From the NCBI RefSeq assembly GCF_000255705.1, contig NZ_JH636439.1:1858478-1914596 (forward strand): a DNA stretch of 56,119 bases. Direction: 5' to 3'. Made by a program: the position numbers and the translations under genes. This stretch comes from Zavarzinella formosa DSM 19928 (GTDB taxonomy: Bacteria; Planctomycetota; Planctomycetia; Gemmatales; Gemmataceae). Positions 13,884 through 19,477 of the stretch are shown here, one piece after another (the first letter of the stretch is position 1; the number at the start of each line of letters is the position of its first letter). A model generated the notes under the pieces. That model was not told the DNA's origin. It worked only from the letters and a program-made list of their open reading frames with translations, and ran no database searches.

Positions 13884-14459
13884 TCAGGCGACCGCCTTTG
13901 CCTGAACCTTCCCGATCTGGTCGATGAGCAACGCGAGCAATGGGGAATCATCTCCCTCATTCTTGGGCTTGGTCAGTCCGAGGTGGTCCATCAACTTGAA
14001 CAGGGCGGCGTTCTTGTCGTGGAAGCGGATCTTGACTACCTCGGCAAACTCCCCGGCCTGACGAATCTCAATGCTGGCGATGGTTCTCCGCGCGTCCTCG
14101 CTCATCTCCCCGAGCGGGCGAATCACCGGCCTGCCGTTCTCGAAGGAAATCACCTCGGCAATATCCGCGAAGGCGATTCGGGCCAGTTCCTCCAAGACCC
14201 GGTCCGCATAAATCTGTGAACGAGCCGACCGGGCCTGCCTTAACAACTCGAGCGCACGCGAGATTTCCGGTTTCTGGAGCAGGTCATGCGCCCCCTTGGC
14301 GGCCACGTCCGGCGTGCGGGCCTTGTATCCGGCCCGGCCATAGGCGGCCGCCCCGTTGCAATCCCTCAGATACTCCTCGACAAACCGCCGCTGTTTTGGG
14401 GGCAGCTTGCAAAGGATCTGTTCGGCCTCAAACGAAAGCGTGTTCGGATTCTGACTCAC
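13884..14459 (-). CDS. Phage terminase small subunit
   Basis: This 191-aa protein matches the Terminase_2 (XtmA) pattern: LPPKQRRFVEEYLRDCNGAA, 'AYGRAGYKA', then a helix-turn-helix and a coiled middle region (VLEELARIAFADIAEV). It would recognise phage DNA for packaging. It starts with GTG after GGGGTGAGCC. The large subunit is not adjacent, which is unusual; the gene 5' to it on the same strand is a small ORF and then a sigma-like gene. Confidence 0.85.
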   Translation of the reverse strand: MSQNPNTLSFEAEQILCKLPPKQRRFVEEYLRDCNGAAAYGRAGYKARTPDVAAKGAHDLLQKPEISRALELLRQARSARSQIYADRVLEELARIAFADIAEVISFENGRPVIRPLGEMSEDARRTIASIEIRQAGEFAEVVKIRFHDKNAALFKLMDHLGLTKPKNEGDDSPLLALLIDQIGKVQAKAVA

Positions 14460-14592
14460 GGCTCACCCCTTGGGTGTCCGGCGCCGGACACCCGTGCAAA
14501 ATCAACTCGATGGCGTCGCATTCGCAAACCAAGTCCCGCACAGCCTTCCGCCCGATGACCCAGGCGGAATCTTCCATTCGGCGGGATTCCAT
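14428..14592 (-). CDS. Small ORF overlapping terminase start
   Basis: A 54-aa frame (alternative ATG at 14577) containing MEDSAWVIGRKAVRDLVCE, which looks protein-like. It reads through the palindrome at 14472 (GCPAPDTQG) and ends 31 bases inside terminase. It is not recognised. The palindrome may have displaced an earlier stop. Confidence 0.3.
   Translation of the reverse strand: MESRRMEDSAWVIGRKAVRDLVCECDAIELILHGCPAPDTQGVSRESESEHAFV
14472..14493. repeat. Island palindrome, class GGG/CCC
   Basis: Perfect 22-bp palindrome, 12 bp upstream of the terminase GTG on the minus strand. Confidence 0.95.
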
Positions 14593-14638
14593 CCCGGAAA
14601 TTGAGCGGCGTGGTAACTCATGGTTCGGAATTCCTCGG

Positions 14639-14656
14639 GTGTCCGGCGCCGGACAC
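14639..14656. repeat. Island palindrome, hybrid arms GGG/CTC
   Basis: Perfect core; the left arm has the CCTCGGG tag class and the right arm the CTC class. It directly abuts the stop of the sigma-like gene at 14657. Confidence 0.9.
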
Positions 14657-14986
14657 TCAACCGACCATAAGGCCCCGGCAGACGCGCGGGGCCGGAATGG
14701 AGGCCAGCCTCCCCGGATGTCCCTGAATCAATGGCTTCTGAACCCGGCGTTGCATGTGACGCCGAAGCCGTTTGCGGATGCACAAGCCCGCCCAGATGTT
14801 GAAGGGCCGAATGTCCGGCTTGAACCATCGGGCCGCGTCCCACAGGGCGATGAGGGCCTCTTGTTTCAAGTCGTCGAGGTCGTAGCCGCGCTGGAGAAAG
14901 TCGCCGGCGATCCGAAAGGCCAGCCGCATGTTTTCAAGGAACAGCCGCCGCGCGGCTTCTTGGCTTTGGGTGTGGTTCTGATTCAT
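14657..14986 (-). CDS. Short sigma-70 region 2 protein
   Basis: This 109-aa protein contains 'FRIAGDFLQRGYDLDDLKQEA', split around the GYDLDDL turn, then LIALWDAARWFKPDIRPFNI and CIRKRLRRHMQRR. That is the helical core of sigma region 2 (DLxQEgxlgLxxAxxxFd). Region 4 is missing, so it may need a partner, or be a phage late-gene activator. The ATG at 14986 is preferred to the longer frame because the extension has no sigma-like content. Confidence 0.7.
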   Translation of the reverse strand: MNQNHTQSQEAARRLFLENMRLAFRIAGDFLQRGYDLDDLKQEALIALWDAARWFKPDIRPFNIWAGLCIRKRLRRHMQRRVQKPLIQGHPGRLASIPAPRVCRGLMVG

Positions 14987-15131
14987 GACATCCGGGGGAA
15001 TGACAGGGTGACATATACAAATGTCCATGTTACCCGAGAGGGATATCCAACACGATGTTAGATGACATGCCCGAGGGAAAAAGAACCGGCCGGATCGGGG
15101 GGTTGGATACTGTGACATTCAAACAACCCGG

Positions 15132-15147
15132 TGTCCGGGGCCGGACA
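15132..15147. repeat. Island palindrome variant with GG centre
   Basis: TGTCCGG-GG-CCGGACA. It lies upstream of the sigma-like gene, 36 bp from the next palindrome. Confidence 0.8.
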
Positions 15148-15182
15148 GAGAAGTTGTCCGAGCGTCGGAGGGTTGATTGAAG

Positions 15183-15210
15183 CGTGGGTGTCCGGCGCCG
15201 GACACCCACG
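15183..15210. repeat. Island palindrome, class GGG/CCC, extended arms
   Basis: A 28-nt perfect palindrome (outer CGTGGG/CCCACG), 28 bp beyond the stop of the minus-strand winged-HTH gene. Confidence 0.95.
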
Positions 15211-15238
15211 GGGTACGCGACCGGGTTTTGCCATCAAA

Positions 15239-15631
15239 CTAACGAAACCTGACCCGGCGTCCCTGCAAGCCTTCCCGGCCGCGTTCGGTGATTGTCCACC
15301 GCTCGCCGTCGAAACCGGCCAGGTTGAGATCCCGCAACATGTCCAGCCGGTCCGAAACATAATTCCGAGGCTGGCGAGACTGATCGGCCAGTTCTTTCAA
15401 GGAAAGGGAATCGGGGGCGCGGAACAGAGTCCGCAGGATGATCATGTCTCCATACGTGAGGATGATGTTGTCATCACCCCGGCGTGACAGCCAGACCGCC
15501 GACCGCTTGACAATGTCGCGACTGGAGCCAATCACATGGGCCATGTGATTGGCGGTCCATTTCCGGGCCGCCGGATCACGGGCATAAAGCTGCATGATTT
15601 GTTCGTTCACGGACTTCAGATTGTCGGACAT
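15239..15631 (-). CDS. Winged-HTH regulator
   Basis: This 130-aa protein has a MarR/ArsR-like winged helix: 'ILRTLFRAPDSLSLKELADQ' then 'RNYVSDRLDMLRDLNLAGF' then ERWTITERGREGL. The N-terminal 45 residues are helical. It likely regulates phage genes; the intergenic region upstream (15632-16135) with palindromic sites may hold its operator. No strong ribosome site. Confidence 0.7.
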   Translation of the reverse strand: MSDNLKSVNEQIMQLYARDPAARKWTANHMAHVIGSSRDIVKRSAVWLSRRGDDNIILTYGDMIILRTLFRAPDSLSLKELADQSRQPRNYVSDRLDMLRDLNLAGFDGERWTITERGREGLQGRRVRFR

Positions 15632-15724
15632 GGAATCACACTTGTGTGAAACGCAGGTTCTTCAGGCTCCCGTCCGAGGGAATGGAGGGGCCAGGCCGTT
15701 TAAAAAAGAGTGGAGACAGACAAG

Positions 15725-15788
15725 CCCGGCGAAAACCGGTTTGTGGTTCGCCGGGAAGACAATGAGGGTGCTGTCGTTAAGCTTAACG
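15725..15788. promoter_or_regulatory. Hairpin and 14-bp palindrome in divergent regulatory region
   Basis: A 9-bp stem CCCGGCGAA/TTCGCCGGG (15725-15733 and 15747-15755) is followed by the perfect palindrome CGTTAAGCTTAACG (15775-15788). The latter is a good operator candidate for the winged-HTH or excisionase-like proteins on either side. The rest of the gap 15632-16135 holds repeats listed separately and no gene. Confidence 0.45.
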
Positions 15789-15848
15789 TCGGAATTTATC
15801 ACCTGCCAAAATATTTTTCTTCAACCCCGTCGGCCGCAGGCGTCCAAC

Positions 15849-15880
15849 GGCGAGAGTGTCCGGCGCCGGACACTCTCGCC
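15849..15880. repeat. Island palindrome, class GAG/CTC, extended arms
   Basis: A 32-nt perfect palindrome (outer GGCGAGAG/CTCTCGCC), 12 bp left of the long hairpin element at 15893. Confidence 0.95.
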
Positions 15881-15892
15881 TCAACAGAGAAA

Positions 15893-16010
15893 TACCCGCC
15901 ATGCGGGGGACGCGGGGGATGCGGGTGATGTTTTCTTCCGACCCCGCCTCTCTCATTTCGCTTCCGCGTTGAATGAAAAGCATCCCCTGCATCCCCTGCA
16001 TCTCCTGCAC
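15893..16010 (-). repeat. Long-stem hairpin element, copy 1 (reverse)
   Basis: GC-rich arms made of 9-nt phrases (GCGGGGGAT-like and CATCCCCTG-like) pair over more than 20 positions, with G-T pairs, around a ~50-nt loop. Read on the minus strand the loop starts TTTTCATT and contains GAAGCGAAAT and GAAGAAAAC, like the loops of the copies at 18690 and 18908. Palindromes flank it on both sides. Confidence 0.8.
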
Positions 16011-16012
16011 GG

Positions 16013-16048
16013 AACCCGTGAGTGTCCGGCGCCGGACACTCACGGGTT
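16013..16048. repeat. Island palindrome, class GAG/CTC, extended arms
   Basis: A 36-nt perfect palindrome (outer AACCCGTGAG/CTCACGGGTT), two bases right of the long hairpin element. Confidence 0.95.
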
Positions 16049-16135
16049 GCTTGAATGGCTTTTGGCGTCCGTCGTCTCCCGCCTACTGTCGGTTGTCATC
16101 AGTGCTGACCGTCATTGTCCCGACTTGGAGAAATC

Positions 16136-16375
16136 ATGACCGCCGCTCCCCCGAAAGAATCGTCCAAGGTGTATGACGCGGACGAACTCGCCGCCCTTTT
16201 CAAGGTCTCCCGCAAGACCATTGACCGCTGGACGAAAGTCGGACGGCTGCCCGGCGTTCTGAGGCTCAGCATTCGCCGAACCCGGTACGACCGTGAAAAG
16301 ATCAACGCATGGATCGCGGACGGATGCCCCGGCAAACCCGACTGCAACGGGAAGTCCGGCCATGACGGCGAATGA
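16136..16375 (+). CDS. Excisionase/MerR-type HTH protein 1
   Basis: This 79-aa protein has YDADELAALFKVSRKTIDRW followed by 'TKVGRLPGVLRLS' and 'TRYDREKINAWI', the HTH_17 pattern of excisionases and AlpA-like regulators. A strong ribosome site GGAGAAATC precedes the ATG. The next gene overlaps its 3' end by 14 bases, so the two form an operon, probably controlling excision or the replication gene downstream. Confidence 0.8.
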   Translation: MTAAPPKESSKVYDADELAALFKVSRKTIDRWTKVGRLPGVLRLSIRRTRYDREKINAWIADGCPGKPDCNGKSGHDGE

Positions 16376-16625
16376 CTTGTCCGGCCCGGACGCCATCACG
16401 AGCATTCTGGAACGCATCGCGGCCGCCGTGGAACGGCCGGTCCTCAAGCCGTTGTTGGTTCCCATCGAGGAGTTGTGCCGGTTGCTCGGGGGAATCTCCG
16501 AATCGACCGTCTACAAGCGAGTTCCGCTCGGAGAGATTCCCGCCCCGGTGTCCGTGGGCGGCCGGAGCATGTGGCGCGTGAAGGATATTGAGGCTTGGGC
16601 CGAGAAGCTCAGGCCGGTGAGGTGA
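16362..16625 (+). CDS. Excisionase/AlpA-type HTH protein 2
   Basis: This 87-aa protein overlaps the previous gene. Residues ~36-80 read IEELCRLLGGISESTVYKRV, GEIPAPVSVGGRSMWRVKDI and EAWAEKL, an AlpA/HTH_17-like winged helix. The pair of tandem HTH proteins may bind as a heterodimer. A GTCCGGCCCGGAC stretch near its start resembles the palindrome core but is probably chance coding. Confidence 0.75.
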   Translation: MTANDLSGPDAITSILERIAAAVERPVLKPLLVPIEELCRLLGGISESTVYKRVPLGEIPAPVSVGGRSMWRVKDIEAWAEKLRPVR

Positions 16626-16690
16626 GTTGGAATGCGGGGAGACGGCAAATCGAAACCGTCGCCCGTTCCGCCGGACGGAAACGTGGAGAC

Positions 16691-16768
16691 AAAAAAGGCC
16701 GGCCTGTGACAGAAACAGGCCGGCCCGTCGACACCCCATTTGGCAAGGGTTGACGGAAACACCATAGG
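16691..16768 (-). ncRNA. Small RNA candidate A with intrinsic terminator
   Basis: On the minus strand the unit runs: TATGGT (possible -10), a first hairpin (CCGTC.../...GACGG), then GGCCGGCCTGT paired with ACAGGCCGGCC over a 7-nt loop, followed by TTTTTT. That is a textbook intrinsic terminator with no gene ahead of it. Unit B at 16924 repeats the same layout. Transcripts of about 65-75 nt would point away from the replication gene. Confidence 0.6.
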
Positions 16769-16825
16769 CGGGTGTTTTTGACCGAAGATGCATTTCACCA
16801 AGTTTTTCAAAAAAAGCCCGTCGAA

Positions 16826-16842
16826 CTGTCCGGGCCGGACAG
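16826..16842. repeat. Island palindrome variant with odd centre
   Basis: CTGTCCGG-G-CCGGACAG, between the two small-RNA candidates. Confidence 0.75.
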
Positions 16843-16923
16843 ATGGCCGACGCATCAAAGCCCGCCTGATGTCAGGGGCGGGCGTGTCCGGGGATGCGTC
16901 GACCCGGACATCGGAGAGGAAAC

Positions 16924-17000
16924 AAAAAAGGCCGACCCCGTGGCAAGCGGGATCGGCCTCAACAACAACATGTCGAAAGGTTGGACATGAACACCATAGG
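16924..17000 (-). ncRNA. Small RNA candidate B with intrinsic terminator
   Basis: Same layout as unit A: a CCTATGGTGTT start shared with A, a first hairpin CATGTC/GACATG, then a terminator stem GGCCGATCCCG-type (one mismatch, 7-nt loop) followed by TTTTTTG. The sequence of the stems differs from A while the structure is kept. It ends 114 bp upstream of the replication ATPase start. Confidence 0.6.
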
Positions 17001-17113
17001 ACAGTCCCCCGGCCGGGGAACGGCGTTTCCCTCGAATTGGTTAGGCAGGACGAAAATAACGTCGCCGAATTCCCCTTCGTCCGCAAATCTCCGAATCGAA
17101 GGGGGACAATCTC

Positions 17114-19237
17114 GTGAGTAATCTTTCCGACCGCACCGGGTCGCGTGTCCGCACACCGGCCGTCCCGAGGGTATGCGCGCCGGCCCGCATCATCATCGAC
17201 AACGACGAACATCGGATGAATGACGAGGCCATTGCCGCGAAGGCCCTTGATCCGGACTTGTATGTCCGGAGCGGCCATCTTGTCCGCGTGATTCACCCCG
17301 AGGAAACAAAAACAGCGGGGATGGCGTCGCCGGTCATTCTTGAAGTGTCCGAGGCGACTTTGCGGGAACGTCTGACCCTTGGAATCAGGTGGCTGCGGAA
17401 GGGGAAGAACGGCAAGCTTCGCAGCGTGCCCCCGCCGCAAGCCTCCGTCCGGGCCATCCTTGACCGGGGAACGTGGCCGGGACTCCGGGAGATCACCCAA
17501 CTGGTGGAGTCGCCGGCATGGCTTGCCGACGGCGAGATTCTGGCGGAGCCGGGTTACCACGCGGGAACCGGATTGTACCTCTGCCCGACGCATCCGGCGC
17601 GGCCCGTCGTTCCCCGCAACCCCTCGAAGGAAGAGGCGCGGCGGGCGGCGGGGGTGTTGCTGGACATGACGGCGGACTTTCCGTTTGCCCGTCCCTGCCA
17701 TGCGTCCGCCTGGCTGGCGGCGTTGCTGACGCCGCTGGCCCGGTTCGCCTTTCACGGGCCTACCCCGATCTTCCTCATGGACGCCAACTCCCCCGGATCG
17801 GGCAAGGGCCTCCTGGTCGATCTGATCTCGATCATTTGCCGCGGGCGACGCCAGCCGACGAACGCCATGCCAGACAACGGGGCGGAGTTCCGCAAGCTGG
17901 TCACAACGCTTCTTTTTCGGGGAAGCCCGATGGTGTTGTTCGACGACATTGGCGACCGGCTCGGCGGCTGCGAGTTGAACAACCTGCTCTCCACGGCCGA
18001 ATGGTCGGACCGGTTACTTGGAACTAACCGGGATGTCCGGCTGCCCAACCTGACCACTTGGTTCGCCACCGGAAACAACGTCGGTATTCGGGGCGACACG
18101 ATGCGGCGGGTGTGCCATGTCCGGCTGGAATCCCCTCACGAGCATCCTGAAAACCGGACGGATCTCCGGGAAGACAACCTGCGCCAATGGGCCTTGGACA
18201 ACCGCCCCCGCCTGTTGTCGGCGGCCCTGACGATCCTTCAGGGGTATCACGCGGCCGGTCGTCCGGACATGCGGCTTGTCCCTTGGGGCAGTTATGAGGA
18301 GTGGTCCGCCGTGGTCCGTTCCGCCATCGTGTGGTGCGGCCTGCCCGATCCGTATGACGGCCGGACAGAGATGCGGGAGACGCAGGGGGATGATCGTCTT
18401 CAATCGCTGTCCGGTCTGTTGGAACGATGGCCTGAGATTGACCCTCGCAACAAAGGAATCAGTTGCCGCGAAGTGGTTGCCCGGATCGACGCGATGGAAC
18501 AGACGGACGACCTGCCGGCGATTCTTCGGACGCTGGCGGGCGAGAAGCCAGGCGACGGCGAGGCTGACAGGCGATCCCACAACCTCGGACTCTTGTTCCG
18601 AAAGAATCGCGGTCGCGTCTTCACCGGTGCCCGAGGTCTCCGTCAGACGGCCTTGGACCGGAACGGAATCAGCACATGGGCTGTGGTCCGTGCGGGGGAT
18701 GCGGGGAATGCGGGGGATACTTTTAACCCCTGCGCGGATGAAAATAAATCGAACCGGAAAACGACTGTAAACACCCCCCGCATTCCCCGCATCCCCCGCA
18801 CGGATGCTCCGGGTGTCCGGCGCCGGACACCCACGGGCGATGATCCGGAGCCTTCCTTGCAACCACCTCCCCTTGCATCTCGCCACAACGGACACATGGA
18901 TGAGAGTGTGGAAACTGTGGAAACTGTGGAAACTGTGGAGACTGTGGAGACTGATGCCGGTTTGAAATCTGCCGGGGGTGTTTTCATTGCATCCCGGAAC
19001 GAAATTAAACTGGACACGGAAACGAGTAGAAACACCCCCGGCAGTCCCGGCACCCCCGGCACTCTGTCCGAACCTTCGCCAGCCGCCTCACTTCCCGCCG
19101 GCGATGATGCCAGCCCGTTGGAAGCCGGGAGCGGAATTGCACGGGAAGAAACTGACCCGGACGAGCCTGAAGAGGATGACGGGCCGGTGATCCGAATCAC
19201 TGGTTACTCGCCGGATCAATTAGACGCTCTACGCTGA
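17114..19237 (+). CDS. Replication AAA+/SF3-like ATPase (phage/plasmid primase-helicase type)
   Basis: This 707-aa protein starts at GTG after GGGGGACAATCTC. Walker A (NSPGSGKGLLVDLI) is near residue 226, Walker B (MVLFDDIGDRL) near 274 and a sensor-like motif (WFATGNNVGIRGDTMRRVCH) near 315. This matches D5/SF3-type ATPases of phage replication modules. Residues ~100-200 are basic and Pro-rich. From about 520 on the protein is low complexity and contains, in frame, a 27-bp-stem hairpin element, a palindrome (GVRRRTP) and a VETVETVET repeat coded by a 9-nt tandem. The catalytic part is intact. Confidence 0.8.
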   Translation: MSNLSDRTGSRVRTPAVPRVCAPARIIIDNDEHRMNDEAIAAKALDPDLYVRSGHLVRVIHPEETKTAGMASPVILEVSEATLRERLTLGIRWLRKGKNGKLRSVPPPQASVRAILDRGTWPGLREITQLVESPAWLADGEILAEPGYHAGTGLYLCPTHPARPVVPRNPSKEEARRAAGVLLDMTADFPFARPCHASAWLAALLTPLARFAFHGPTPIFLMDANSPGSGKGLLVDLISIICRGRRQPTNAMPDNGAEFRKLVTTLLFRGSPMVLFDDIGDRLGGCELNNLLSTAEWSDRLLGTNRDVRLPNLTTWFATGNNVGIRGDTMRRVCHVRLESPHEHPENRTDLREDNLRQWALDNRPRLLSAALTILQGYHAAGRPDMRLVPWGSYEEWSAVVRSAIVWCGLPDPYDGRTEMRETQGDDRLQSLSGLLERWPEIDPRNKGISCREVVARIDAMEQTDDLPAILRTLAGEKPGDGEADRRSHNLGLLFRKNRGRVFTGARGLRQTALDRNGISTWAVVRAGDAGNAGDTFNPCADENKSNRKTTVNTPRIPRIPRTDAPGVRRRTPTGDDPEPSLQPPPLASRHNGHMDESVETVETVETVETVETDAGLKSAGGVFIASRNEIKLDTETSRNTPGSPGTPGTLSEPSPAASLPAGDDASPLEAGSGIAREETDPDEPEEDDGPVIRITGYSPDQLDALR
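18690..18801 (+). repeat. Long-stem hairpin element, copy 2, 27-bp perfect stem
   Basis: The left arm (18690-18716) begins GTGCGGGGGATGCGGGG and is a perfect complement of the right arm (18775-18801); each arm is three 9-nt phrases. The 58-nt loop is AT-richer and begins with TTTT. It lies in frame inside the replication ATPase gene and codes AGDAGNAGD and PRIPRIPR. Confidence 0.9.
18811..18832. repeat. Island palindrome inside the replication ATPase gene
   Basis: Perfect 22-bp palindrome, in frame (GVRRRTP), nine bases after the long hairpin element. Confidence 0.95.
18908..19063 (+). repeat. Long-stem hairpin element, copy 3, with 9-nt tandem repeat
   Basis: A five-fold 9-nt tandem (GTGGAAACT or GTGGAGACT) at 18908-18952 replaces the outer left arm. 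The inner stem GCCGGGGGTG (18971-18980) pairs with CACCCCCGGC (19033-19042). The 52-nt loop (TTTTCATT...GAAATTAAAC...GAAACGAG) resembles that of copy 1 in reverse. All lies in frame in the ATPase gene. Confidence 0.75.
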
Positions 19238-19246
19238 AGCGACGCC

Positions 19247-19274
19247 CGTGAGTGTCCGGCGCCGGACACTCACG
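19247..19274. repeat. Island palindrome, class GAG/CTC, extended arms
   Basis: A 28-nt perfect palindrome (outer CGTGAG/CTCACG), nine bases after the ATPase stop. It is the last copy in the window. A small GTCCCTC/GAGGGAC hairpin follows at 19339-19358. Confidence 0.95.
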
Positions 19275-19477
19275 CGAAACCTAAGAAAACCTGACATTTG
19301 GCAAAAGGTTTGGCCGTCGGAAGGGCCGTTGGTTTTATGTCCCTCGGGAATGAGGGACGGTCACGGACGGGAACTGTCACCATTGCCCGAGGAAAACCGA
19401 ACCATTCAAAGGTTGACCCACTGCCGCCAAACTTCGATGTGAGATATGCTTGATTACCAGACTCGAAAGGTGAACTC

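Noticed and set aside
16379-16392. GTCCGGCCCGGAC near the start of the second excisionase-like gene
   Set aside because: Short, lacks the outer arms, and fits normal coding; treated as chance similarity.
18690-19063. Long-stem elements as retron msr-msd
   Set aside because: No reverse transcriptase gene is present, and two copies lie inside a coding frame.
271-19274. Palindromes as a CRISPR array
   Set aside because: Spacing is irregular, the intervals contain genes, and there is no cas gene or leader.
271-19274. Palindromes as integron attC sites
   Set aside because: No integron integrase, no bulged two-fold attC structure or GTTRRRY core sites, and orientations are mixed. Only the cassette-like layout is similar.
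271-19274. Palindromes as plain intrinsic terminators
   Set aside because: Most lack a T run on either side, several lie upstream of genes or in divergent gaps, and three are inside genes. A terminator role for some remains possible.
940-19442. Many ORFs containing CPAPDT, VSGAGH or VRRRTP peptides
   Set aside because: These peptides are just the six-frame translations of the palindrome. ORFs supported only by reading through it were not called.
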